Source: an uncultured Anaerolineae bacterium (GTDB lineage Bacteria > Chloroflexota > Anaerolineae > B4-G1 > DUEL01). Taken from it: a DNA stretch of 11,600 nucleotides. Location: contig CALDFY010000209.1 of assembly GCA_937942115.1 (NCBI GenBank), positions 1 through 11,600 of the forward strand, in the 5' to 3' direction. The position numbers were made by a program, and so were the translations under genes. The stretch's first letter is position 1. The number at the start of each line of letters is the position of its first letter. Under the pieces are notes generated by a model. It saw only the letters and a program-made list of their open reading frames with translations. It was not told the origin of the DNA and ran no database searches. Below are positions 1-6,795 of the stretch, piece after piece.

Positions 1-18
1 CGCCCGGCGCGAAGCGTA

Positions 19-41
19 GGGGCAACCCTCGCGGTTGCCCC
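19..41. repeat. Short palindrome, GGGGCAACC stem
   Basis: Nine-base arms GGGGCAACC (19-27) and GGTTGCCCC (33-41) are perfect complements around a 5-nt loop. The 10139-10171 palindrome carries a similar core (GTAGGGCAAC...GTTGCCCTAC), and the one at 11254-11276 has the same architecture, so this looks like one copy of a dispersed palindrome family. There is no T-tract, so a simple terminator is less likely. Confidence 0.6.
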
Positions 42-120
42 CAGGGGAGGCCGATTTCCCATCGGCGCCCGAGGCGGCGGGAAGCGGAGAGCCGAAGCCA
101 GCCTTAAGTTAACGCCTATG

Positions 121-170
121 CCCCCGGCCCCTCTCCCAAACGAAGTTTGGGAGAGGGGAGGGGCCGGGGG
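121..170. repeat. Long GC-rich hairpin upstream of rtcB
   Basis: Outer arms 121-131 and 160-170 (CCCCCGGCCCC / GGGGCCGGGGG, 11 bp) and inner arms 132-141 and 145-154 (TCTCCCAAAC / GTTTGGGAGA, 10 bp) close on a GAA loop, with a 5-nt bulge at 155-159. It looks like a dispersed REP-like palindrome of the CCCTCTCCC/GGGAGAGGG type. It lies about 110 bp before rtcB; if transcribed it would be a very stable leader structure or the end of an upstream transcript. No promoter was confidently placed between it and rtcB. Confidence 0.65.
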
Positions 171-278
171 AGGGGTGAGGCCAGCGCGCCGAAAAAGTTA
201 GGGCCATTGGGCTTTTAGCCCCTGGTGTAGGTAGTTACGATAAACCAGAGAAAGGGAAGATTTCAGGGAGGTGCCATC

Positions 279-3257
279 ATGGTGGAAAAGAAAGACTTCC
301 GTCGCGTGGACAAATTCATCTGGGAACTGCCGAAGGAGACCCGTCCGGATATGCGGGTCCCGGCCCGCATCTTCGCCACGCCGGAGATGCTGGATGCCGC
401 CTTCCGCGACCGGACGGTAGAGCAACTGGTCAACACGGCGACGCTGCCCGGCATCCTCAAGTACGCCATGGCCATGCCCGACTTCCACGAGGGCTACGGC
501 TTCCCCATCGGCGGCGTCGCGGCGATGGACGTGAAGACAGGGGTCATCTCCCCCGGAGGGGTAGGTTATGATATAAACTGTATCGCCGGGGATAGCCGGG
601 TCCTCCACGAGTTCGGCTATACCCTCCCCATCGCCCGGATGCAGCGCGGGTGGGAGAAAGCCCGCCTCCGCTGCCAGGACTTCGGCGCAGAACGGGAGGC
701 TGTGACCCCCGTTGTCCTCTACCTCCGCCGCAGGCCCCACATGCCGGTCTACCGGCTACGGACGGAGACCGGAGAGGAGATGGTCGCCACGGCGGACCAC
801 CCCTTCTGGACGCCGTATGGGATGCGGCCGCTGGATTCCCTCCGGACTGGAGACCTTGTCGCCCTCTACCCCTTTGAGGGGGTGGAGTACGAGGAGCCGG
901 AGGACCGGGTGCTGGTGGACGAAGCCGACGTGGAGCGGGTGATGCAGTCCCTGGGCAAGGCGGGGGGAAACGGCCCGGCCCAGGTCCGGGCCCAACTCCG
1001 GCGCCGGGGGCTTCTCCCCCTCCGCCTGAACTCCCCCGCGATGCCGTACCTGCTCCGGCTGCTGGGATACCTCTTCGGGGACGGCACCCTCTACTTCACC
1101 GGCGGCACCGGCAAAGGCGTCGTCTGGTTCTACGGTAAGCCGGAGGACCTGGAGGCCATCCGGGCCGACGTCGCCGCGCTGGGCTTCACCCCTTCCCGGG
1201 TCTACACCCGGAAGCGGCCACACCGAATCCGGACGACCTACGGCGAATACCAGTTTGAAACCGACGAGCACAGTTTCAAGGTCGTCAGCAGTGCCTTCGC
1301 TGTCCTGTTGGCCGCGCTGGGCGCGCCGGTGGGAGCCAAAGCCGCGCAGGATTTCGGCATCCCGCCCTGGCTTTTCGCGGCCCCCCGCTGGCAGCAGCGG
1401 CTCTTCCTGGCCGCTCTCTTCGGCGCCGAACTCTCCGCCCCGGCGACGTTTGATGCCCACGGGACGAACTTCTACACTCCCATCCTCTCCCTCAACAAAC
1501 GGGAGGGTTTCGTGGAGAGCGGGCAGGCCTTCCTGGAGGACGTCGCCCGGCTCCTGGAGGGCTTCGGCGTGGAGGTACTCACCATCTCCCGACGGACGGA
1601 GCAGACCAACCCCGACGGCTCCCGCTCGGTCCGGCTGCGGCTGGTCATCTCCTCCCGGCCGGAGACCCTCATCCGCCTCTGGGGACGGGTGGGGTTTGAG
1701 TATAACCACCGGCGTCGCTGGGAGAGCCTGGTCGCCGTCCAGTATCTGAAAGAGAAACTCCGGGCCGTCGCCGAGCGGGAACTGCTGGCGGAGACGGCCG
1801 TGGCAATGTATGAGGCCGGCGTCGCCCCGGCACAGGTTGTTGCCGAACTGGCGGGGCCGGTGAACCGGCGCTTCCTGGAGCGCTCCCTCTACGAAGGGCG
1901 CAGGACAGCCCCGAGGGTAGCCGTCAACTTCATGGACTTTGAGGCCTACCGGCAGGAAGCGACGGCGGGCCTGGGAGAGAGCGGCATGGTCTGGGGACGG
2001 GTGGCCTCCATAGAGCCGCTGGAGGATTTCCAGGACGACGTCTACGATTTCACGGTTGCCCATCCGGACCACAACTTCATTGCCAACGGCTTTGTCATCT
2101 CCAACTGCGGCGTCCGGCTGCTGGCTTCCCACCTGGAGAAAGAAGAGGTAGCCCCGTACCTGCGGGACCTGACCAATGCCCTCTATCAGGCCTGCCCCAG
2201 TGGGGTGGGGGAGCCGGGGCGCATCCGCATCTCGGCCCGGGAACTGGACGAACTGGTGGTGGAAGGGGGGCGGTGGGCGCTGAAGCGCGGGCAGGCGCGG
2301 GAGGAAGACCTGGCCCACACCGAGGAGGAGGGCACCCTCCCCGGCGCCGACCCCAGCAAAGTCAGCGCCCGGGCCCGGGAGCGGGGCGGCGGACAGATCG
2401 GCTCCCTGGGCGCCGGCAACCACTTCCTGGAGATTGACGTCGTAGAAGAAATTTACGACCCCGAGGTCGCCAAAGCCTTTGGCCTGCGGGAGAACCAGAT
2501 TGTCGTCCAGATTCACTGCGGCTCCCGGGGCTTCGGCCACCAGATTTGCGACGACTACGTCAAGAGCCTCCAGACCGCTGTCCAGAAATACGGCATCACC
2601 ATCCCCGACCGGGAACTGGTCTGCGCGCCGATAGATTCCCCCGAGGGCCGGGCCTACTACGGCGCGATGGCCTGCGCGGTCAACTACGCCTTCGTCAACC
2701 GCCAGGTGCTGGCCATGGGCGTCCGGGAGGCCTTCCGCGATGTCCTCCAGGGCAAAGTCCGCAACCCCGACCTCTACCAGGTCTACGACGTCGCCCACAA
2801 CATCGCCAAGTTTGAGGAGCACGAAATAGACGGCAAGCGGGTGCGGGTCTGCGTCCACCGCAAGGGGGCCACGCGCGCCTTTGGGCCAGGCCGTCCGGAG
2901 GTCCCGAAGGCCTACCGGGACGTGGGCCAGCCGGTCCTGGTCCCGGGCTCCATGGGCACGGCGTCCTACGTCCTGGTGGGGACGGGCCGGGCGATGGAGA
3001 TCGCCTTCGGCTCCACCTGTCACGGAGCCGGACGGGTAATGAGCCGCTCCCAGGCGCTGAAGAAAATCTGGGGCGCCGACCTGAAACGGGAACTGGAGGA
3101 ACAGGGTCTGGTCATCCGGGCTGGCAGCACGAAGGGACTGGCGGAGGAGGCCCCGGCGGCCTACAAAGACGTCAGCCAGGTGGTGGAAGTGGTGCACGGC
3201 GCGGGCCTGGCCCGCAAGGTGGCCCGCCTGCGGCCGCTGGCGGTGATCAAAGGGTAG
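279..3257 (+). CDS. rtcB: RtcB RNA-splicing ligase precursor interrupted by an intein
   Basis: GTP- and Mn2+-dependent ligase joining 2',3'-cyclic phosphate (or 3'-phosphate) and 5'-OH RNA ends, in tRNA splicing or RNA repair. The 992-residue precursor comprises an N-extein (1-100, ending GVGYDIN), an intein (101-609) and a C-extein (610-992). The spliced product would be 483 residues, normal for RtcB. Visible signature residues are D98 and C610 (the DxxC metal motif, brought together only by splicing), N714-H715 in GAGNHFLEI, H746 in IHCGSRGFGHQ, H840 in YDVAHNIAKFEEH and H915 in STCHGAGR, where the family's guanylylated histidine lies. The start is supported by GGGAGGTG at 266-273, 7 nt before the ATG if GGAGG is used as the core. 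It is first of a plus-strand run with a YjbQ-family gene; no archease is nearby. Family identity is very secure; the physiological substrate is unknown. Confidence 0.97.
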   Translation: MVEKKDFRRVDKFIWELPKETRPDMRVPARIFATPEMLDAAFRDRTVEQLVNTATLPGILKYAMAMPDFHEGYGFPIGGVAAMDVKTGVISPGGVGYDINCIAGDSRVLHEFGYTLPIARMQRGWEKARLRCQDFGAEREAVTPVVLYLRRRPHMPVYRLRTETGEEMVATADHPFWTPYGMRPLDSLRTGDLVALYPFEGVEYEEPEDRVLVDEADVERVMQSLGKAGGNGPAQVRAQLRRRGLLPLRLNSPAMPYLLRLLGYLFGDGTLYFTGGTGKGVVWFYGKPEDLEAIRADVAALGFTPSRVYTRKRPHRIRTTYGEYQFETDEHSFKVVSSAFAVLLAALGAPVGAKAAQDFGIPPWLFAAPRWQQRLFLAALFGAELSAPATFDAHGTNFYTPILSLNKREGFVESGQAFLEDVARLLEGFGVEVLTISRRTEQTNPDGSRSVRLRLVISSRPETLIRLWGRVGFEYNHRRRWESLVAVQYLKEKLRAVAERELLAETAVAMYEAGVAPAQVVAELAGPVNRRFLERSLYEGRRTAPRVAVNFMDFEAYRQEATAGLGESGMVWGRVASIEPLEDFQDDVYDFTVAHPDHNFIANGFVISNCGVRLLASHLEKEEVAPYLRDLTNALYQACPSGVGEPGRIRISARELDELVVEGGRWALKRGQAREEDLAHTEEEGTLPGADPSKVSARARERGGGQIGSLGAGNHFLEIDVVEEIYDPEVAKAFGLRENQIVVQIHCGSRGFGHQICDDYVKSLQTAVQKYGITIPDRELVCAPIDSPEGRAYYGAMACAVNYAFVNRQVLAMGVREAFRDVLQGKVRNPDLYQVYDVAHNIAKFEEHEIDGKRVRVCVHRKGATRAFGPGRPEVPKAYRDVGQPVLVPGSMGTASYVLVGTGRAMEIAFGSTCHGAGRVMSRSQALKKIWGADLKRELEEQGLVIRAGSTKGLAEEAPAAYKDVSQVVEVVHGAGLARKVARLRPLAVIKG
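579..2105 (+). mobile_element. In-frame intein with LAGLIDADG homing endonuclease domain, in RtcB
   Basis: A 509-residue class 1 intein, precursor residues 101-609. Block A starts at Cys1 (CIAGDSRV); block B is TADHPFW at 171-177 with the conserved T..H; block F is YDFTVAHPDHNFIANGF at 589-605; block G ends in VISN with terminal Asn609; the +1 extein residue is Cys610. The endonuclease has a first dodecapeptide LLGYLFGDGTL (acid D268) and a second FLAALFGAELS (acid position E384 instead of the usual Asp), 116 residues apart, so it may still be active. The penultimate residue is Ser608 where most inteins have His. Insertion in the RtcB GYDIN/CGVR site is known in other lineages, for example Methanocaldococcus. 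The boundaries follow from both intein motifs and extein continuity. Confidence 0.95.
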
Positions 3258-3263
3258 AATCAT

Positions 3264-3333
3264 CCGGTAGCCGGTAAGGGGTTAGCCGGAAGCGGCTGCC
3301 AATATCGGCTACCGGCTACCTGCCATCGGCTAT
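3264..3333. repeat. Degenerate heptanucleotide repeat with strand flip
   Basis: Ten consecutive 7-nt blocks fill the rtcB-yjbQ spacer. The left end has CCGGTAG, CCGGTAA and GGGGTTA; the right end has CGGCTAC, CGGCTAC, CTGCCAT and CGGCTAT, roughly the reverse complement of the left. As a result GGTAGCCGGTA (3266-3276) pairs perfectly with TACCGGCTACC (3310-3320), and an inner AGCCG/CGGCT stem (3284-3288 with 3293-3297) closes on GAAG. The run ends one base before the yjbQ ATG and leaves no Shine-Dalgarno site. Confidence 0.7.
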
Positions 3334-3334
3334 T

Positions 3335-3730
3335 ATGGACACCATAGAAATCTCCACCCAATCCCGTCAGGAATTCCGGGACATCACCCCGCAGGTCCAG
3401 GAGGCCGTCCGGCGCAGCGGCGTGCGGGAAGGGCTCTGCTACCTCTTCTGCCCTCACACCACCGCCGGCCTGACCCTCAACGAGAACTGGGACCCCACCG
3501 TCCGCCACGACATCGGGCTGGTGCTGGACGCGCTGGTCCCAGACCGGCCCGACTTCCGGCACACGGAGGGGAACGCCCCCGCCCACATCAAGACTGCGCT
3601 GGTCGGTAGCCAACTGACCCTCTTCGTGAGCGAGGGGCGGCTGGTCCTGGGCTCCTGGCAGGGGGTGTTTCTGGCCGAATTTGACGGCCCCCGTCGCCGT
3701 CGGGTTCTGGTCAAAGTCGTCGCGGCGTAG
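3335..3730 (+). CDS. yjbQ: YjbQ/UPF0047 family protein
   Basis: A 131-residue protein covering the full length of the UPF0047 (YjbQ) family. Its hallmarks appear in order: PHTTAGLTLNEN (40-51), HTEGNAPAHIK (76-86), LGSWQG (105-110) and EFDGPR (115-120). The conserved histidines and Glu/Asp residues form the family's presumed metal and active-site pocket. The E. coli homologue has been linked to weak thiamine-phosphate synthase activity, but the true role of the family is unsettled. It lies 77 nt after rtcB on the same strand, so cotranscription is likely. No Shine-Dalgarno site precedes the ATG because the spacer is a 7-bp repeat; translation may rely on reinitiation after rtcB. No other start keeps the family N-terminus. 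Confidence 0.93.
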   Translation: MDTIEISTQSRQEFRDITPQVQEAVRRSGVREGLCYLFCPHTTAGLTLNENWDPTVRHDIGLVLDALVPDRPDFRHTEGNAPAHIKTALVGSQLTLFVSEGRLVLGSWQGVFLAEFDGPRRRRVLVKVVAA

Positions 3731-3844
3731 ACGACAGACCACCGACCCCAGACGACGGACTGCAGACACCCTGCGCCCTGCGACCTGCGACATGCGACCT
3801 GCGACACGCTCCCCGCTCTCTGCGCCCTGCGCCCTGCTCTTGGC
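3726..3844. repeat. Degenerate heptanucleotide tandem repeat running into a signal-peptide coding region
   Basis: From the end of yjbQ, 17 consecutive 7-nt blocks keep one phase. The first six end in GAC (for example GACAGAC, CCCAGAC, GACGGAC); later ones are mostly CTGC or GC types (GCCCTGC, GACCTGC, GACATGC, GACCTGC, then GCCCTGC twice at 3824-3837). The ATG chosen for the following lipoprotein (3792) lies inside a unit, and the units continue through codons for the first part of its signal peptide. Spacing is regular but the units are imperfect and without spacers, so this is not a CRISPR array. Confidence 0.7.
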
Positions 3845-5381
3845 CTCCTGTCTCCTTTCCGCCTGCGCAGCCGTCACTCCGGGCCCGCCCCCGGCCAGCG
3901 ACCCGCTCCTGGGCCTGACGCCGGTCGCTACCCCGGCGCCCCCCCGTGAACTGCGGATTCTGCTGCCGGAGTGGCCCCAGGCGCTGAGCCCGCTGCCGGC
4001 CCGCTCCGGGTCGGAGCGCGCGCTCCAGGACCTCTTCCTGGTCGGCCTGTGGCGGGTGGACGACCGGTTGGAGGTGACGCCGGAACTGGCGGCGGAACTC
4101 CCTACCCGTGCCAACGGCGGCATCTCCGCCGACGGCCGCGTGCTGACGGTCCGCCTGCGGGAGGGCCTCTTCTGGTCGGACGGGGCACCCCTCACCGCCG
4201 ACGACGTGGTTTTCACCCACGAACGGGCCGCCGCGCGGGGGATGTTTCCCCACGCGTCCTTTGTGGAGAGCGTCGTCGCACTGGATAGCCGCACCGTCCA
4301 GGTGACCTTCACCCGTCCCTTTGCACCCTGGCCGACGATGCTTTTCCCTTTTGTTCTACCGCGCCACGCGCCCGACCGTGCCGGGTGGGTGGGCAACGGC
4401 CCGTACATTTTTGCCGGGGAGGAGGGTGGGGCGCGGGTCTTTGTCGCCCATTCCTCCTACTGGCGGGGGCAGCCCGCCGCTCAGCGGGTGCGGGTTTTCG
4501 CCCAGCCGGACCCTCAGGCCCGATGGCAGATTATGGCCTTCGGGGATGCCGACTTCGCTCCCTTCCCGGCCCCGGATGGCCTGCCGGGGCGGGAACCGCC
4601 GGAGGGGACGACCCTGCTCTCTTCCCCTTCCGGCTACGTGGAGACCCTCCTGTTCAACCTGGACCCGCGTCGGGGGCACCCGGCATTGCAGGAAGCGCGC
4701 GTCCGGGCCGCCATAGCGGTTGCGCTGGACCGGGAGGCAATCTGTGCTGCGCTGACGGCGGTACCGGCCGCAAGCCTCTACAGCGGCACCCGCTGGGAAA
4801 GTCCGGCCCCGGCGATTGCCCCTTCTATCCGGGACGCGGCGCGGATGCTGGACGAGGTCGGCTGGCGGGATACGGACGGGGACGGTATCCGGGACCGGGC
4901 CGGGGTCTCCCTGACCCTGCGCTACGCGGCTCCCCCAGGACGGGAGGCGGCCCAGGCCGTGGTGGCGCAGACGTTGCGGGACCTGGGCGTCGGCGTGGAG
5001 ACGGTCGTCCAGGAGCGGCCGTGGGAGGACCCGGCGGCGTGGGACCTGGCCCAGTGGGCGGGCCGGCCCTCCGGCTACCCCGACCCGGACGATTCCCGCT
5101 GGCTCTGCGTGGAGGCGCGACCGGGCGGCCAGAACCCCGCCGGGGTCTGCGATGGGGCGCTGGACGGATTGCTGCTGGCCCAGGCGGCCGCGACGGACCC
5201 CGAGGAGCGGACGTCTCTGCTGGCAGAACTTCAGGAGGCAGCCCGCCGGGAGGCCTGGTGGGTCCCCCTTTGCCGGCGGGACGACTTCTGGCTGGTCCGC
5301 TCGGGCCTCTCCGGCCCGCGCCCCTGGCGGGGCGCCCCGTTCTGGAACATCGGAGAGTGGCAATTCCTGGCCGGGAAATAG
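3792..5381 (+). CDS. ABC transporter family 5 solute-binding lipoprotein (peptide/nickel type)
   Basis: An extracytoplasmic substrate-binding protein of the SBP_bac_5 (DppA/OppA/NikA-like) family, 529 residues. The N-terminus is a lipoprotein signal: MRPATRS, a hydrophobic core (about 8-22) and lipobox LSAC with Cys25 as the lipid-anchored residue. The mature part shows the family pattern: VRLREGLFWSDGAPLTADDV around 120-139, GNGPYIF at 201-207, a YVETLLFNLD segment, VRAAIAVALDREAI and a GWRDTDGDGIRD loop, then a C-terminal lobe with typical PDPDDSRW. An open frame continues upstream to 3681 inside yjbQ, but 3792 gives the only credible signal peptide. No Shine-Dalgarno site is visible because the start lies in the heptad repeat. 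No permease or ATPase gene follows, so it is an orphan binding protein here. The ligand cannot be read from sequence. Confidence 0.9.
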   Translation: MRPATRSPLSAPCALLLASCLLSACAAVTPGPPPASDPLLGLTPVATPAPPRELRILLPEWPQALSPLPARSGSERALQDLFLVGLWRVDDRLEVTPELAAELPTRANGGISADGRVLTVRLREGLFWSDGAPLTADDVVFTHERAAARGMFPHASFVESVVALDSRTVQVTFTRPFAPWPTMLFPFVLPRHAPDRAGWVGNGPYIFAGEEGGARVFVAHSSYWRGQPAAQRVRVFAQPDPQARWQIMAFGDADFAPFPAPDGLPGREPPEGTTLLSSPSGYVETLLFNLDPRRGHPALQEARVRAAIAVALDREAICAALTAVPAASLYSGTRWESPAPAIAPSIRDAARMLDEVGWRDTDGDGIRDRAGVSLTLRYAAPPGREAAQAVVAQTLRDLGVGVETVVQERPWEDPAAWDLAQWAGRPSGYPDPDDSRWLCVEARPGGQNPAGVCDGALDGLLLAQAAATDPEERTSLLAELQEAARREAWWVPLCRRDDFWLVRSGLSGPRPWRGAPFWNIGEWQFLAGK

Positions 5382-5383
5382 AT

Positions 5384-5412
5384 TTGCGCGTTTTTGGGGG
5401 GTGTGGTAAGAT
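5384..5412 (+). promoter_or_regulatory. Putative promoter for tRNA-Gln
   Basis: TTGCGC (5384-5389), 17-nt spacer, TAAGAT (5407-5412) preceded by TGG, an extended -10 element. The predicted start would fall near 5419, a few bases before the mature tRNA 5' end. The -35 matches consensus at only 3 of 6 positions. Confidence 0.45.
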
Positions 5413-5427
5413 ACCAACGAAGCCGTT

Positions 5428-5499
5428 TGGGGCGTAGCCAAGGGGTAAGGCAACGGACTTTGGATCCGTCATCCGCAGGTTCGAATCCTGCCGCCCCAG
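5428..5499 (+). tRNA. tRNA-Gln (anticodon UUG)
   Basis: A 72-nt cloverleaf reads clearly: acceptor stem TGGGGCG (5428-5434) with CGCCCCA (5492-5498), allowing normal pairs; D-stem GCC/GGC; anticodon stem ACGGA/TCCGT with loop CTTTGGA giving anticodon TTG; T-arm GCAGG-TTCGAAT-CCTGC; discriminator G5499, as expected for glutamine tRNAs. The next bases are CCT, so the CCA end is not fully encoded and must be added after transcription. It stands alone, 46 nt after the lipoprotein stop. Confidence 0.96.
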
Positions 5500-5525
5500 C
5501 CTGATGAGCCATCCGCAAAGAAGGA

Positions 5526-5557
5526 GGCGGGGGCGGGTGATACTGCCCGCCCCCGCC
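5526..5557. terminator. GC-rich hairpin between convergent transcripts
   Basis: Perfect 12-bp arms GGCGGGGGCGGG (5526-5537) and CCCGCCCCCGCC (5546-5557) enclose an 8-nt loop. It lies 26 nt after the tRNA and 19 nt beyond the stop of the opposing membrane-protein gene, the place for a bidirectional terminator. There is no long T-tract on either side, so the termination role is inferred from position and stem strength. Confidence 0.6.
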
Positions 5558-5576
5558 TGCCGTTCTCCGCAAATGC

Positions 5577-6599
5577 TCAGTGTTGCTCTTCCCTCCGCTG
5601 AATCTGACGGATTCGTCCCCAGGGGTCGGCGGTCACCGTATAGATAGCGACGATCCGTTGGGTTTGGGAAAGACCGCTGGCCGTTTCCACCTGACGGCAA
5701 TTCTCTTCTATGTAGGCTTTCATCCGAATCCCCCCATCCGGCGTTCGCTCCATATCGCTCCAGTTCCAGTGGCCGGCATAGCGTCGCTCTTCGCGCCACT
5801 GGGGCGGCTGGACCGGAAGGCCTGAAAGCGTTCTGGCTCCAATCAGATGGACGACCGTTCCATCTGTCCGGTCCAGCACCTGCTCCGCCGCTCTCCGAAC
5901 GACCCCTGCCAGACGGTTATCATCCAGGAACAGGGGCAGGGGAAGTTCGCGGTTCATCTCTCTGGCATACCGCACGGCCAGGAGGAGGGAAGAGGAATAG
6001 GCGAACGAGACGAGGAATCCGCCGGAGCAGACCATCAGAATCAGGGGGAGCGCTTCGGTGACCCGTTCCCGAAACCCTCCCGGATCCTCTTTGCAGTGAC
6101 CGGGCTCAAAGGCCAGCCAGCAGAGCAGTTCCCGGAGCAGGTGGGAGGAGACGACTCCTGCGATCAGCAGAAAGGCCAGCAGAATGGTCAGGGCCGGGAT
6201 CAAGATGGCCCGGGTGCGGGGCGCTCTCAGCGCGGCCCGCCAGCCCCGACGCAGCGGCGCCAGGAGCATCTGTTCCCGGACGGAATGGCGGGCTTCGTAG
6301 TTGGCGTAGGTCACCAGCAGACAACCGCACACGGTCAGGATAACGGCCAGCACCTGGAAGTCCGGTCGGATGCCGGCCCATGTTCCTCCCAGACCGATCA
6401 GGCTGCAACCGAGAGCGTGGATGGTGATGATGAGGGGCAGGTAGAGGTGGGGGCGCATGAAGGCTTCCAGGCCCTGCAGGCCTCCTTGTTCCTCTTGACG
6501 TTGTCGCCGCCATATTTCCCAGGGCCCGTTATCGGCATGACAGCGCGGACAGGGAGAGCCAGGGGCATATTCTCCTCTGCAGACGATGCACTCTGCCAT
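5577..6599 (-). CDS. Zinc-ribbon, four-helix membrane protein of unknown function
   Basis: I do not recognise a characterised family. The 340-residue protein starts with a zinc-ribbon-like module: CxxC at 4-7 (CIVC) and CxxC at 17-20 (CPRC). Four hydrophobic segments follow, at about 52-74, 80-100, 130-152 and 182-204, with an Arg-rich loop at 116-130. A soluble C-terminal domain of about 130 residues, rich in charged residues and Trp (QWREERRYAGHWNWSDMER near 267-285), ends in RREEQH. The frame is open 19 codons further upstream, but the start at 6599 has a well-placed GGAGGG 7 nt before the ATG and puts the cysteine module at the N-terminus. It is likely transcribed alone from the promoter at 6721-6748. 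Sensing or scaffolding at the membrane is possible, but nothing in the sequence proves it. Confidence 0.8.
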   Translation of the reverse strand: MAECIVCRGEYAPGSPCPRCHADNGPWEIWRRQRQEEQGGLQGLEAFMRPHLYLPLIITIHALGCSLIGLGGTWAGIRPDFQVLAVILTVCGCLLVTYANYEARHSVREQMLLAPLRRGWRAALRAPRTRAILIPALTILLAFLLIAGVVSSHLLRELLCWLAFEPGHCKEDPGGFRERVTEALPLILMVCSGGFLVSFAYSSSLLLAVRYAREMNRELPLPLFLDDNRLAGVVRRAAEQVLDRTDGTVVHLIGARTLSGLPVQPPQWREERRYAGHWNWSDMERTPDGGIRMKAYIEENCRQVETASGLSQTQRIVAIYTVTADPWGRIRQIQRREEQH

Positions 6600-6720
6600 G
6601 ATTTTCCCTCCGTACCCTGGCTGGTGGAACGGCTGCGGAGAGAGTCGGGAGCGCATCCCTCTCGCCCGTGCGGTTCAGGACAGACGGTAAGCGCCTGCCC
6701 CGGCAAGAGCCTCCGTGTCT

Positions 6721-6748
6721 TTTATACTTTAAAATGCGGAATTGTCAA
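6721..6748 (-). promoter_or_regulatory. Near-consensus sigma-70-type promoter of the zinc-ribbon membrane protein gene
   Basis: On the minus strand, TTGACA (6748-6743) is a perfect -35 and TATAAA (6726-6721) is a 5/6 match to -10, with a 16-nt spacer in an AT-rich island that stands out from the GC-rich surroundings. Transcription would begin near 6712 and give a leader of roughly 110 nt before the ATG at 6599. Confidence 0.75.
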
Positions 6749-6795
6749 TTTTCGGACCCCCAGTGGCAGAAGACGCCCGGTGACCGGGAACGGTT

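Noticed and set aside
756..3263. 835-codon open frame on the minus strand opposite rtcB
   Set aside because: It is antisense to a secure RtcB/intein gene, has no recognisable motifs or ribosome-binding site, and its openness follows from GC-rich codon bias.
3681..3791. Upstream extension of the lipoprotein gene to an ATG inside yjbQ
   Set aside because: It would put 37 Arg/Thr-rich residues encoded by yjbQ and the heptad repeat before the signal peptide, which would then not be at the N-terminus.
3726..3844. CRISPR-like array
   Set aside because: The units are 7 bp, degenerate and contiguous, without spacers, and no cas genes are present.
4356..5799. Long minus-strand and alternative-frame openings across the lipoprotein and tRNA region
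   Set aside because: They run through the tRNA or antisense to a family-assigned gene and have low-complexity Pro/Arg/Gly-rich translations.
6776..6788. Palindrome CCCGGTGACCGGG as an operator or terminator
   Set aside because: The centre is a single base, too small for an RNA hairpin loop, no T-tract follows, and such a short GC palindrome is easily expected by chance.
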